Part shown: positions 16,480 through 23,573 of the stretch, one piece after another
Layout: the number at the start of each line of letters is the position of its first letter
Position numbering within the stretch: position 1 is the first letter of the stretch
From: a virus
Virus record (IMG/VR): IMGVR_UViG_3300043446_000435
Coordinates: 1-64,000 of that record
Reading direction: 5' to 3' (one strand)
DNA: 64,000 nt
Made by a program: the position numbers and the translations under genes
The notes under the pieces: model-generated
Database searches by the model: none
What the model was told of the DNA's origin: nothing
The model's input: the letters and a program-made list of their open reading frames with translations, nothing else

Positions 16480-17713
16480 CACATACTGCGTTTCTGCTTG
16501 GAGTGATGTTGTTATTGAAACCAACGGAAACTTTAGGGTTTGCTGTTTGGAAGAAGTGAAAGGCGATCAAGATTATTGCGTTGACGATAGTGGTGCTATC
16601 ATGAACGTGATGACACATTCTATTCGACAGGCTATCAATAGCGTTAATCACAAAAATCTCAGACTAGCACAACTGAATAACGTGCAACATCGTATGTGTA
16701 ATGTCTGCTGGAAACGTGAAATAACTGACAAGAATGTGCCGTCTATTCGTAAGTTCAGAAACAATAATCGAAACTTCGAAGTCGTCAACGAATGTGACAC
16801 AGATGGTTTTATATCCGCACTACCTATCAGTCTTGACTTGAGACTTAGCAATCTGTGTAATGCTAAATGTATTGCGTGTGGTCCTAGATACAGCTCGTTG
16901 TGGTATGAAGATCATGTTCTGTTGATGGACTACAATGGATTCATGATAGGAACAGACGAATACAGGATCACAAAAGAAAACAACAGATACACTTCTAATC
17001 TACCTAAATGGTATGAATCTGAAACGTGGTGGCAGCAGTTTGACGAAGTCGCACCTACTCTGAGACAGATATCATTCACCGGCGGCGAGCCGTTCGTTCA
17101 ACCAGCACACGAAACGATCATAAATAATCTAATAGAACGTGGATATGCTCAGAACATCCAGCTTCGATACGTTTCTAACTTCCTGGCTATCAATCCAAAG
17201 ATCTTAGAAAAGTTAGACAAGTTCAAGAAAGTGAATATTGTTGCGAGTGTAGATGATGTTCATGAACGTCATAATTTAATCAGATATCCTAGCAACTTCG
17301 AAAGAGTCGTTAAGAATATAGATCTGATGAAAGAACGTTTCAATATACAGCTAGACTTTATCAACACGACTGTTGGGATATATAACATACTATCTCCGAT
17401 CAGACTGTGGGAGTTCTTTGGTTCTGATAGAATGTATGTTGGTCTCATAAGAAATCCTAGCTGCTATGATATCAAATACAGTCCGAAAGCATTACGCGAA
17501 TTCGTTTGCGAAGAATATGATAAGTCTGACGTCCCAGATAAGTATAAGAAACAGATCATAGGATATCTTAACAACAACATTCCGCTCGAAATAGAACAGA
17601 ATTTTCAGATTGAGAAGTTCATCGAGCGTATGGACAAGCTAGATAGTATTAGATCAACAGATTGGAAAAAGACGTTTCCTGAGATAGCTAAGAGGGTAAT
17701 TGATGTTTACTAA
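16460..17713 (+). CDS. Radical SAM protein, twitch/SPASM-type, copy 1
   Basis: 417 aa. The radical SAM cluster motif is CNAKCIAC (Cys133, Cys137, Cys140), with the SAM-binding GGEP at about 208-211. Ahead of it lies an extra Cys region: C10, C28-C29 in FRVCC and CNVC at 80-83, resembling a SPASM/twitch auxiliary iron-sulfur site placed N-terminally. It is a paralogue of the next gene. The substrate is unknown. It overlaps the DUF2061 gene by 20 bp and the next gene by 11 bp. Confidence 0.8.
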   Translation: MLPTSSNTYCVSAWSDVVIETNGNFRVCCLEEVKGDQDYCVDDSGAIMNVMTHSIRQAINSVNHKNLRLAQLNNVQHRMCNVCWKREITDKNVPSIRKFRNNNRNFEVVNECDTDGFISALPISLDLRLSNLCNAKCIACGPRYSSLWYEDHVLLMDYNGFMIGTDEYRITKENNRYTSNLPKWYESETWWQQFDEVAPTLRQISFTGGEPFVQPAHETIINNLIERGYAQNIQLRYVSNFLAINPKILEKLDKFKKVNIVASVDDVHERHNLIRYPSNFERVVKNIDLMKERFNIQLDFINTTVGIYNILSPIRLWEFFGSDRMYVGLIRNPSCYDIKYSPKALREFVCEEYDKSDVPDKYKKQIIGYLNNNIPLEIEQNFQIEKFIERMDKLDSIRSTDWKKTFPEIAKRVIDVY

Positions 17714-19106
17714 AGAAACATTCTGCACGATGCCTTGGTCATCAATCTTGATTCTTCCTTCAGGAGATTTCAAGATTTGCTGCTTTACAGGGCAAGAACT
17801 TCCTAACGGCGGCGACTCGCATGGTATTGCGTTCGCTGAAGATGGAACAACGATGAACGTTCTGACGCATTCTATCAAAGAAGCTATGAACTCAGTTTAT
17901 CACAAAGAAATCCGCGCTGCACAAGCTAGAGGCGAGCGTCATATCGCATGTAAGGTTTGCTGGGATCGAGACGATGCAGCTACACGTCAGGGAGTAAAGC
18001 CCACATCACTGCGCGTCGTTCGCACCTTCGATCAGAACGTCGAAGGAACACAGAAGATCAATCGCGAGTGGGGTCGCGTTGGTGGACAACCGATGGTTGG
18101 ATCTGCTATCCCAGAGAACGCGACACAGTGGTTGCTTGATCCTACTCTTACGACAGATGGTACGATGAAAGACATCATGCCAGTTTCACTCGACATTCGC
18201 TTCAGCAATCTGTGTAATGCTAAGTGCATCATGTGCGAGCCGCTCTATTCGACTCTTTGGTACGAAGATTACGAAAGGCTTACAGGTAATCAATTCTTCA
18301 ACAGCGGCATGAAACGATACAATATCATCAAGACTCCTAAGGTGTCTGGTGGCAATGTGTATTCGTCGGATATGCCAGAATGGCGTGACGATCCACGTTG
18401 GTGGAAACAGCTCGACGAGCTCGCACCGCATCTTCAGCACGTCTACATCACAGGCGGCGAGCCATTCTTGCAACCACAGCATGACAAGTTCCTAGATCGT
18501 CTGATCGAAGCTGGATATGCTAAGAACATCGTTCTGGAATACGACACAAATCTGAGCGTCATGAATACCAAGATTCTTGATCGCCTGACGAAGTTCAAAG
18601 ACATCATTCTACGTATCTCGACCGACGACGTTGGTGCTCGCTACGAACTGATTCGTCATCCGCTCAAGTTCAATAACTTGCTCGACAATATGGCAAAGCT
18701 CAAAGACTACGGTCTGGACAAGAAGATCGACACGATCACAACTTGCATCGGTATCTACTCGATGTATGCTCCGATGAGAATGTGGGAAACGTTCGCGCCG
18801 TTGGGATACGAGAAGTATTTCATTCGCATCCTCGTTTCGCCTAAAGCTGTGGACATGGCTTACCTTCCTCGCAAGATCAAGGAGAAGGTAATCAACGACT
18901 ACGACGGTAACAATGCGCTTCCGCATTTCCACAAGACCCACGTCGCTGGTTATCTCAAGAACAACTTCGATCTTGTGGACGACGACAAAGCTCGACTGCA
19001 TCTCAATTCGTTCGTTCGCTATATGGAAGGGTTAGATCGCATCCGCAAGACGGACTGGAAATCGACATTCCCAGAAGTCGTCGATTTGCTGAAACTAGCC
19101 TACTGA
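17703..19106 (+). CDS. Radical SAM protein, twitch/SPASM-type, copy 2
   Basis: 467 aa from ATG 17703. It shares the layout of the preceding paralogue: C8, CC at 26-27 and CKVC at 83-86 first, then CNAKCIMC (Cys171, Cys175, Cys178) and GGEP further on. It carries about 45 extra residues between the auxiliary and radical SAM parts. Both paralogues end with WK(K/S)TFPE. Tandem, overlapping copies suggest two steps of one pathway or a heteromer. A strong terminator follows. Confidence 0.8.
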   Translation: MFTKETFCTMPWSSILILPSGDFKICCFTGQELPNGGDSHGIAFAEDGTTMNVLTHSIKEAMNSVYHKEIRAAQARGERHIACKVCWDRDDAATRQGVKPTSLRVVRTFDQNVEGTQKINREWGRVGGQPMVGSAIPENATQWLLDPTLTTDGTMKDIMPVSLDIRFSNLCNAKCIMCEPLYSTLWYEDYERLTGNQFFNSGMKRYNIIKTPKVSGGNVYSSDMPEWRDDPRWWKQLDELAPHLQHVYITGGEPFLQPQHDKFLDRLIEAGYAKNIVLEYDTNLSVMNTKILDRLTKFKDIILRISTDDVGARYELIRHPLKFNNLLDNMAKLKDYGLDKKIDTITTCIGIYSMYAPMRMWETFAPLGYEKYFIRILVSPKAVDMAYLPRKIKEKVINDYDGNNALPHFHKTHVAGYLKNNFDLVDDDKARLHLNSFVRYMEGLDRIRKTDWKSTFPEVVDLLKLAY

Positions 19107-19152
19107 GCTGTGTAACTGTCCCTGATACAAAAGTTAACAGAATTTTAACAAA

Positions 19153-19188
19153 AAAACCGCCGGTTTTCTGGCGGTTTTGCCGTTTTTA
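19153..19188 (+). terminator. Intrinsic terminator after radical SAM genes
   Basis: AAAACCGCC (19153-19161) pairs with GGCGGTTTT (19170-19178) around an 8-nt loop, then a further run of T. The A-rich left side makes it potentially bidirectional. Confidence 0.85.
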
Positions 19189-19192
19189 GCCC

Positions 19193-19221
19193 TTGACAAT
19201 TAACCCCATTCGTGATACAGT
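19193..19221 (+). promoter_or_regulatory. Sigma70-like promoter for small gene 19288
   Basis: CCC-TTGACA (19193-19198), 17-bp spacer, TACAGT (19216-19221). The -35 and its flanks (CCCTTGACAA) match the other promoters of this region. Confidence 0.65.
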
Positions 19222-19228
19222 TAAAAGA

Positions 19229-19266
19229 TAGGGGGAGCGCCCCCTACCACCCGCCCTAGCTAGGGC
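19229..19266 (+). promoter_or_regulatory. Structured 5' leader with two GC-rich hairpins
   Basis: TAGGGGG (19229-19235) pairs with CCCCCTA (19240-19246) around AGCG. A perfect 14-bp palindrome GCCCTAGCTAGGGC follows at 19253-19266. Both lie between the promoter and the ATG at 19288, so they would be in the leader RNA and may control translation or stability. Confidence 0.5.
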
Positions 19267-19287
19267 TTAACTGTAAAAGGGTTAAAA

Positions 19288-19437
19288 ATGGATTTAACGT
19301 CAATTTTCCGTGATTTCCGCGCTCTTGAAACCGTAACAGAAAAGGTTACGTTCCTTAAGTCGCTGGCTACGCTAAACCTGCCTTACGATATTCATTACGA
19401 AGCGCTCATTGCCGCTTGGGAACGTATCGAAAATTGA
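19288..19437 (+). CDS. Small hypothetical protein
   Basis: 49 aa, helical, starting MDLTSIFRDFRALE. It has its own promoter and a structured leader, which supports it being a real early gene. The ribosome site (AAAGGGTT) is weak. No family is recognised. Confidence 0.6.
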   Translation: MDLTSIFRDFRALETVTEKVTFLKSLATLNLPYDIHYEALIAAWERIEN

Positions 19438-19450
19438 TACAAAAAAGTTT

Positions 19451-19490
19451 GGTAGGGGCCCTTGACAACTGGCCCCTACCGTAGTAGAAT
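19451..19490 (+). promoter_or_regulatory. Sigma70-like promoter with -35 inside a perfect inverted repeat
   Basis: TTGACA 19462-19467, 17-bp spacer, TAGAAT 19485-19490. GGTAGGGGCC (19451-19460) and GGCCCCTACC (19471-19480) form a perfect 10-bp inverted repeat flanking the -35 box, which looks like an operator or cruciform. Confidence 0.75.
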
Positions 19491-19522
19491 GAAAAAGTAG
19501 GGTAAATCAAGGAGTTAGCTAT

Positions 19523-19621
19523 ATGTCCGCCGAGTTCATCATTTTCGCGCCGTTCCTCTCGCTCGTCGCGCTCATGCTAGTCGCTTTCGGAATCGTTCAC
19601 TATCTTGACCAACGCCCTTGA
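19523..19621 (+). CDS. Tiny membrane protein
   Basis: 32 aa with one membrane segment (about residues 5-27) after MSAEF and a short HYLDQRP tail. A ribosome site AAGGAG lies 9 nt upstream and it has its own promoter. Its TGA stop is the TGA inside the TTGACA of the next promoter, so gene and promoter are interlocked. Confidence 0.6.
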   Translation: MSAEFIIFAPFLSLVALMLVAFGIVHYLDQRP

Positions 19622-19646
19622 CAATCGTGATAGCACCAGCTATCAT
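19618..19646 (+). promoter_or_regulatory. Sigma70-like promoter with inverted repeat in spacer
   Basis: TTGACA 19618-19623, 17-bp spacer, TATCAT 19641-19646. TGATAGC-ACCA-GCTATCA at 19628-19645 is a perfect 7-bp inverted repeat spanning the spacer and -10. The same 18-bp element recurs at the 45678 promoter. Confidence 0.8.
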
Positions 19647-19678
19647 TCAATATGTAACCACTTGGAGACCTGTATATC

Positions 19679-20284
19679 ATGACTATCAAACTCAATCCCA
19701 CTAAAGCGAATATCGTTGTCGATTTGCTCCGCGCGAACGGCAACTCATTTACCTCTGCTCAGTTGCTCAAGTCTGCTGGCAACGATCGTCGCGCTCGTTC
19801 TGCGCTGAGTCATGCTCGCATGGCTGGCATCAAGCTCGAGCCTGTTCGTGACGGCAAGACTGTCACTTCGTATCGCACGACTTCGACTCCCGCTCCTATT
19901 GCTGGTGCGACGTCGACTCGCAAAGCATCCAAGGCAGCAACTCCTAAAGCTGCTGCTACGGCGAAAGTGACTAAGGGTTCGCTCGAGTCTGCTGTTCGCA
20001 AGATCAATGCTTCGTCAAAGGTCAAGAAACAGCTTGCGACTGCTAAGACTGACGAAGATATCGCTGCGATCAAGGCAAAGAATCTCGCTACGATCAAGGC
20101 TGTCGGTGCGAAGCTCAATCAGGATGTTCATCCTGTGACTAAGCGCCCGATCACTTCGGAGCAGAAAGCTGTGCTCGACGAGTTCGCACAGATGGAGCGT
20201 GAAGCGGAAGCTGAGCGCGAAGATCGCGAGTTCGCCCGCGCTTCCGTGCGCGAGTATCTCACGAAGGAAGTCTACGCGGAATAA
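19679..20284 (+). CDS. Ala/Lys-rich protein with winged-helix-like start
   Basis: 201 aa. The first 65 residues (NIVVDLLRANGNSFTSAQLLK...ARSALSHARMAGI) look like a small winged helix or DNA-binding unit. An Ala/Thr/Lys-rich linker (about 70-105) and a charged helical C-terminus follow. It may be a DNA-binding early protein; this is inferred from fold impression and early-type promoter. GC content is a little higher than its neighbours. Confidence 0.55.
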   Translation: MTIKLNPTKANIVVDLLRANGNSFTSAQLLKSAGNDRRARSALSHARMAGIKLEPVRDGKTVTSYRTTSTPAPIAGATSTRKASKAATPKAAATAKVTKGSLESAVRKINASSKVKKQLATAKTDEDIAAIKAKNLATIKAVGAKLNQDVHPVTKRPITSEQKAVLDEFAQMEREAEAEREDREFARASVREYLTKEVYAE

Positions 20285-20300
20285 TCCGCTTGATTTAAAG

Positions 20301-20341
20301 TACCACGGGCCCTTGACAATCATGTCTGTCCGTGGTATCAT
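20301..20341 (+). promoter_or_regulatory. Sigma70-like promoter with flanking inverted repeat
   Basis: TTGACA 20313-20318, 17-bp spacer, TATCAT 20336-20341. TACCACGG (20301-20308) and CCGTGGTA (20330-20337) are a perfect 8-bp inverted repeat around the -35, with one arm overlapping the -10. Confidence 0.75.
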
Positions 20342-20369
20342 TAAGTCAAGATGATAAGGAAAGCTCGTC

Positions 20370-21011
20370 ATGATTAAATTGTCCAAGGCATCCAAGATGC
20401 CAGCTAAGTCGTGGTCACTGCAAGCTCGCAAAACCTGCCCAGGATCTATTGATCCTAATACGAAGCAGCCTGTTGCGGTTTGTGCCGGATGCTATGCTGC
20501 CGAGGGTTTCTATCAGATGCCCGACGCGATTAAAGTCCGTGAGCACAATCGCGAGGACTGGAAGCGAGCTGAGTGGGTCGACGATATGGTCGCTGAGTTG
20601 AAGCGACAGAAGTTCTTCCGCTGGTTCGACTCGGGTGACGTATATCATCCGGCTCTTGCCTTCAAGATCTTCCTCGTGATGCAGAAAACGCCTCACGTCA
20701 AGCATTGGCTTCCTACGAAGTCCTACAAGATTGCACGTATCCGTGCAGTGCTTGAGCGTATGAAGTCACTGCCCAACGCAGTCGTTCGCTACTCGTCAGA
20801 TTCTATGACGGGCGACTTCGACGCTGATCACGGCTCGACGGTTATCCCGTTCGCTGACAGCGACACGAAAGCGAGCAAGGTGTGTGATGCGTATGAGCGT
20901 TCTGGTAAGTGTGGCGATTGTCGCGCCTGTTGGAGCAAAGAAGTTGCAGTCGTGGCGTATCCCGCTCACGGTCGCCGTATGGGTAAACTCGTGAAGGAGC
21001 TCGCTGCGTGA
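20370..21011 (+). CDS. GP88-family phage protein
   Basis: 213 aa. KMPAKSWSL, CPGS, CAGCYA (about residues 36-41), FFRWFDSGDVYHP (about 87-99) and HWLPTKSYK match the mycobacteriophage 'gene product 88' family, which recurs in many phages. Further Cys residues lie in KCGDCRACWSK near 184. Spaced Cys hint at a metal or iron-sulfur site; biochemical function is unknown. It has its own promoter. Confidence 0.7.
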   Translation: MIKLSKASKMPAKSWSLQARKTCPGSIDPNTKQPVAVCAGCYAAEGFYQMPDAIKVREHNREDWKRAEWVDDMVAELKRQKFFRWFDSGDVYHPALAFKIFLVMQKTPHVKHWLPTKSYKIARIRAVLERMKSLPNAVVRYSSDSMTGDFDADHGSTVIPFADSDTKASKVCDAYERSGKCGDCRACWSKEVAVVAYPAHGRRMGKLVKELAA

Positions 21012-21226
21012 AGTATATCGCCAAGCCGTATCTAAATAAGAATGTAGGAATGAAAGAATTCGACGACATCGAAAAGGCTGTTCTGTATCTTGAAGAGTTT
21101 ACAGGTCATAAGATGTCGTATGAAAAGAATCGAAAGACAAAGGAAAAGACTTATGACTGGGAACTCGTCGGTAAGCTCATCCGCGTCAAAGAGAAATCTG
21201 ATGGCGCGAGAAGTGCGCACAGCTAA
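21008..21226 (+). CDS. Small hypothetical protein
   Basis: 72 aa with a GTG start overlapping the upstream stop (GTGA) and AAGGAGCTCGCTGC as ribosome site. Lys/Glu-rich, probably alpha/beta. No family is recognised. Confidence 0.55.
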   Translation: MKYIAKPYLNKNVGMKEFDDIEKAVLYLEEFTGHKMSYEKNRKTKEKTYDWELVGKLIRVKEKSDGARSAHS

Positions 21227-21311
21227 ATATCGCGCTCGTGTGATTCGTTCACGCAAGCTCTATAAACGAAAAGGTCGCGTAGCTCAGCAGGATAGAGCAA
21301 CAGCCTTCTAA
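21201..21311 (+). CDS. Tiny Arg/Lys-rich protein running into tRNA-Arg
   Basis: 36 aa: the first 26 residues (MAREVRTAKYRARVIRSRKL then YKRKGR) resemble small basic proteins common in T4-like phages. The stop is not reached until 21311, inside tRNA-Arg, so the last 13 codons overlap the tRNA. The overlap makes the full-length product doubtful. Confidence 0.35.
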   Translation: MAREVRTAKYRARVIRSRKLYKRKGRVAQQDRATAF

Positions 21312-21349
21312 GCTGTGGGTCATAGGTTCGAATCCTATCGCGATCGCCA
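21273..21349 (+). tRNA. tRNA-Arg(TCT)
   Basis: Acceptor GGTCGCG/CGCGATC with wobble pairs, discriminator G, CCA encoded. Anticodon stem ACAGC/GCTGT, loop CTTCTAA, anticodon TCT. T-loop TTCGAAT. Confidence 0.9.
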
Positions 21350-21362
21350 TAAGGAGAGTAAC

Positions 21363-21659
21363 ATGAAAGTCGTAGCATTAGCCACTGTTGCCATGATTGC
21401 ATTGACTTCTGTCGCAGAAGCGCAGCATCGTCGTGATCATCGTCATGGATATCGCGCTCCCGCTCCGCGACACTATGTTGCTCCGCGTCCGCGCCATAAT
21501 AACTGGGTACCGTATGCGTTGGGTGGTCTCGCGCTGGGTGCTCTAGGTGCTGGCACATACTATTACAATCGTCCGGCTATCTGCTGGAACGAACCAGTCT
21601 ACGAATACGATAGATATGGCAGACGCTATATCTTAGGCTACGAAAAAATCTGTGAATGA
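21363..21659 (+). CDS. Secreted His/Arg-rich small protein
   Basis: 98 aa from ATG 21363, preceded by AAGGAG. Signal peptide MKVVALATVAMIALTSVAEA, then a His/Arg-rich stretch (HRRDHRHGYR), a Gly/Ala-rich hydrophobic segment (about 52-66) and a Tyr-rich tail with two Cys. It resembles small envelope proteins of rhizobia. Probably periplasmic or membrane-bound; function unknown. Confidence 0.65.
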   Translation: MKVVALATVAMIALTSVAEAQHRRDHRHGYRAPAPRHYVAPRPRHNNWVPYALGGLALGALGAGTYYYNRPAICWNEPVYEYDRYGRRYILGYEKICE

Positions 21660-21662
21660 CCC

Positions 21663-21691
21663 TTGACAATGGAGCCGAATGTGACTAAGAT
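21663..21691 (+). promoter_or_regulatory. Sigma70-like promoter overlapping a gene start
   Basis: ACCC-TTGACA (21663-21668), 17-bp spacer, TAAGAT (21686-21691). The flanks match the local promoter family, but the predicted transcript begins inside the gene at 21681. It could serve the lipoprotein and tRNA genes downstream. Confidence 0.5.
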
Positions 21692-21965
21692 AGTATATAA
21701 TGCTTGCTTCGGTGGGTTTGGTCTTTCCGATCAAGCGATGGCACGATATCATGAACTTGGCGGAACGGCAAAAAGCCGTTACGACATCCAACGCAGTGAT
21801 CCTGCGCTTGTGCAAGTCGTAGAAGAATTGGGTGACGAAGCAAACACGCGATTTTCTGATTTGCGTATCACAGATCTCCCTGCGGGGACTAAATACCGTA
21901 TCGACGAATACGATGGAAATGAATCCGTCTGTACCATCGACGACTATGAATGGAGTGTAGCATGA
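21681..21965 (+). CDS. Conserved phage protein of unknown function
   Basis: 94 aa from GTG 21681. This start is chosen because GGAG lies 7 nt upstream and the protein then begins near KIVYNACFGGFGLS, the conserved N-terminus of a family common in phages. Later DPALVQVVEELG and GTKYRIDEYDG also match that family. Function is unknown. It overlaps the lipoprotein gene in ATGA. Confidence 0.7.
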   Translation: MTKIVYNACFGGFGLSDQAMARYHELGGTAKSRYDIQRSDPALVQVVEELGDEANTRFSDLRITDLPAGTKYRIDEYDGNESVCTIDDYEWSVA

Positions 21966-22192
21966 AACGAATTATGGCAGTCTCAGTTCTCGCGCTTGGT
22001 CTCGCAGGCTGCAACGCGACTGTGTATGATACTGGCTATCGTCGCCCTTATCCGGTGATTGATCTTCAGACTCCAGTCTATGCTGCACCACGACCGGTTG
22101 TCGTCGAGCGACGTCCACGTTGTGCTACGGTCTGGGACCGCACACCTTACGGTTACGTCGAGCGTCGTATCTGCGGAAATCACATTCCGTAA
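21962..22192 (+). CDS. Small lipoprotein
   Basis: 76 aa. MKRIMAVSVLALGLAGC is a lipoprotein signal with lipobox LAGC (Cys17). The mature part is rich in Pro, Arg and Tyr, with two Cys near the end that may pair. Together with the secreted protein at 21363 it adds to the phage's envelope-directed proteins. Confidence 0.7.
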   Translation: MKRIMAVSVLALGLAGCNATVYDTGYRRPYPVIDLQTPVYAAPRPVVVERRPRCATVWDRTPYGYVERRICGNHIP

Positions 22193-22216
22193 GTCGCGCG
22201 GACCGATTCTACCTCT

Positions 22217-22293
22217 GGACTCTTAGCTCAGTAGGTTAGAGCAGCGGTCTTTTAAACCGAAGGTCCTGGGTTCGAGTCCCAGAGAGTCCACCA
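22217..22293 (+). tRNA. tRNA-Lys(TTT)
   Basis: Acceptor GGACTCT/AGAGTCC, discriminator A, CCA encoded. Anticodon loop CTTTTAA with anticodon TTT. T-loop TTCGAGT. First gene of the main tRNA array. Confidence 0.9.
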
Positions 22294-22298
22294 ATTTC

Positions 22299-22372
22299 CC
22301 TCCGATAGCTCAAAGGTAGAGCACACGACTGATAATCGTGCGACCAAGGATCGTTACCTTGTCGGAGGACCA
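22299..22372 (+). tRNA. tRNA-Ile(GAT)
   Basis: Acceptor CCTCCGA/TCGGAGG, discriminator A, CCA encoded. Anticodon stem CACGA/TCGTG, loop CTGATAA, anticodon GAT. The T-loop is ATCGTTA instead of the usual TTCGANN, which is atypical. Confidence 0.85.
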
Positions 22373-22377
22373 ATTTA

Positions 22378-22455
22378 CCCGTGTTAGTGTAGCGAGCAAA
22401 CATACCCGCCTTTCAAGCGTGGAGATCATGGGTTTGAATCCCATACACGGGACCA
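22378..22455 (+). tRNA. tRNA-Glu(TTC)
   Basis: Acceptor CCCGTGT/ACACGGG, discriminator A, CCA encoded. Loop CTTTCAA with anticodon TTC; the anticodon stem has one mismatch. T-loop TTTGAAT. Confidence 0.8.
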
Positions 22456-22465
22456 AAAAAATGAG

Positions 22466-22494
22466 TTGACAACCATGTACCAACGTGGTATGAT
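22466..22494 (+). promoter_or_regulatory. Sigma70-like promoter within the tRNA array
   Basis: TTGACA 22466-22471, 17-bp spacer, TATGAT 22489-22494. CCATGT-ACCA-ACGTGG in the spacer is an inverted repeat with one mismatch and the same ACCA centre as the element at 19628. It drives the structured RNA at 22593 and tRNA-Pro. Confidence 0.75.
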
Positions 22495-22550
22495 ACTAAA
22501 TATGCTGATTCGCTGTTTGACAATCTAATCTGGTAGGAACAATCGAAAGG

Positions 22551-22790
22551 TTGTTTCTTCATGGAGGCATCTAGGTGCTTCTTTGTAGAAACAACTGATT
22601 AGGTGTGGTGTTATGGAAAATCTCAGTGTTCCTGGGTAAGCGCACAGTCTATGGGTCCTCTGTCTGCAGGCACGGCCAATGCTGAGTTGTAACTGAAATA
22701 GGAGTCATGACCTGAAATAAGGTTACAGATTAAAGCGAACGGTATGGCGGTCTATCCATATCCATAACATAACATCACTCCTAATCAGTT
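22551..22790 (+). ncRNA. Highly structured non-coding RNA of unknown type
   Basis: This gene-free stretch (22456-22791) follows a promoter. AACTGATTAGG (22593-22603) pairs perfectly with CCTAATCAGTT (22780-22790), and the helix continues with minor interruptions through 22617/22761. Inside are CTCAGTGTT/AATGCTGAG (22622-22630/22678-22686, with G.T pairs) and TGTAAC/GTTACA (22688-22693/22722-22727). A separate 5' hairpin pairs GTTGTTTC (22551-22558) with GAAACAAC (22588-22595). No reading frame of note is present. I do not recognise it as RNase P RNA, a group I intron or 6S RNA. Confidence 0.55.
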
Positions 22791-22791
22791 A

Positions 22792-22868
<77 letters not shown>

Positions 22869-22957
22869 ATTAGGCGCAGGGGCGTAGGTATTGAAAGAGA
22901 TACATAGAGCTCTGCTGAAAAGAAGATCGACGGACGTATCTTCTCCTAAACATATTT

Positions 22958-23032
22958 GCGGGGTTAGCTCAGCGGAAGAGCGGCTGCTTTACACGCAGCG
23001 GGTCGGGAGTTCGATCCTCTCACCCCGCACCA
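22958..23032 (+). tRNA. tRNA-Val(TAC)
   Basis: Acceptor GCGGGGT/ACCCCGC, discriminator A, CCA encoded. Stem GCTGC/GCAGC, loop TTTACAC, anticodon TAC. The 89-nt spacer before it holds a GAAGAT/ATCTTC hairpin. Confidence 0.9.
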
Positions 23033-23062
23033 GTTGCCAGCAGCAGATTCCGGTAGTCTGCT

Positions 23063-23134
23063 GTGTCGTTGGTCTAATAGGATACGATTTCCTGCACGTG
23101 CGGGAAGACGTGGGTTCGAATCCCACACGACAGG
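23063..23134 (+). tRNA. tRNA-like gene with abnormal anticodon loop
   Basis: TGTCGT (23064-23069) pairs with ACGACA (23127-23132), and GTGGG-TTCGAAT-CCCAC is a perfect T-arm. The anticodon region holds the palindrome GCACGTGC: pairing TTTCC/GGGAA leaves a 9-nt loop, or a 7-bp stem leaves tetraloop ACGT. No anticodon can be assigned and CCA is not encoded. A CAGCAGA/TCTGCTG hairpin (23041-23063) abuts its 5' end. Confidence 0.5.
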
Positions 23135-23146
23135 CATATCATTCAT

Positions 23147-23222
23147 GGACTGTTAGCTCAGTTGGTAGAGCGAGTGACTCTTAATCACCAGGTCGGGGGT
23201 TCGAATCCCTCACAGTCTACCA
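23147..23222 (+). tRNA. tRNA-Lys(CTT)
   Basis: Acceptor GGACTGT/ACAGTCT, discriminator A, CCA encoded. Loop CTCTTAA with anticodon CTT. Second lysine tRNA of the array. Confidence 0.88.
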
Positions 23223-23238
23223 TATATAGAAAGTTCAT

Positions 23239-23314
23239 TTCGCGATAGCTCAGATGGTAGAGCAGCTGACTGTTAATCAGCGGGTCCCTGGTTCGAGCCC
23301 AGGTCGCGGAGCCA
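23239..23314 (+). tRNA. tRNA-Asn(GTT)
   Basis: Acceptor TTCGCGA/TCGCGGA with one wobble, discriminator G, CCA encoded. Loop CTGTTAA, anticodon GTT. Confidence 0.9.
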
Positions 23315-23484
23315 ATTCGTGCGCCGTATGAAACAAGAATAAAGAAAGCATGGTTAGTCATTGCTGGAGATTATTCGGGAAGACTTACGCCCTCTGGTGT
23401 TGATAGACTGTCAACATTCGCAGGTCTGAGGGGAGCTGTGACCGAGCAGCAGGGAAGGGTAGGACATACCCATCGGCGAAATTT

Positions 23485-23568
23485 GGAGGATGCGGTTGCT
23501 GGGCAACAACTGGTCTTGAAAACCGGCGCACCGAAAGGTTGATGGTTCGATTCCTTCATCCTCCGCCA
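23485..23568 (+). tRNA. tRNA-Ser(TGA)
   Basis: Class II tRNA. Acceptor GGAGGAT/ATCCTCC, discriminator G, CCA encoded. Loop CTTGAAA, anticodon TGA, and a long variable arm. The 170 nt before it carry short hairpins (TGTTGA/TCAACA, GGGTA/TACCC) but no gene that I can see. Confidence 0.9.
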
Positions 23569-23573
23569 TTCTT

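Noticed and set aside
22593-22790. Group I intron or RNase P RNA in the long spacer
   Set aside because: The sequence shows no recognisable P7/G-site core, no split gene on either side and no RNase P signature; only an unnamed structured RNA can be claimed.
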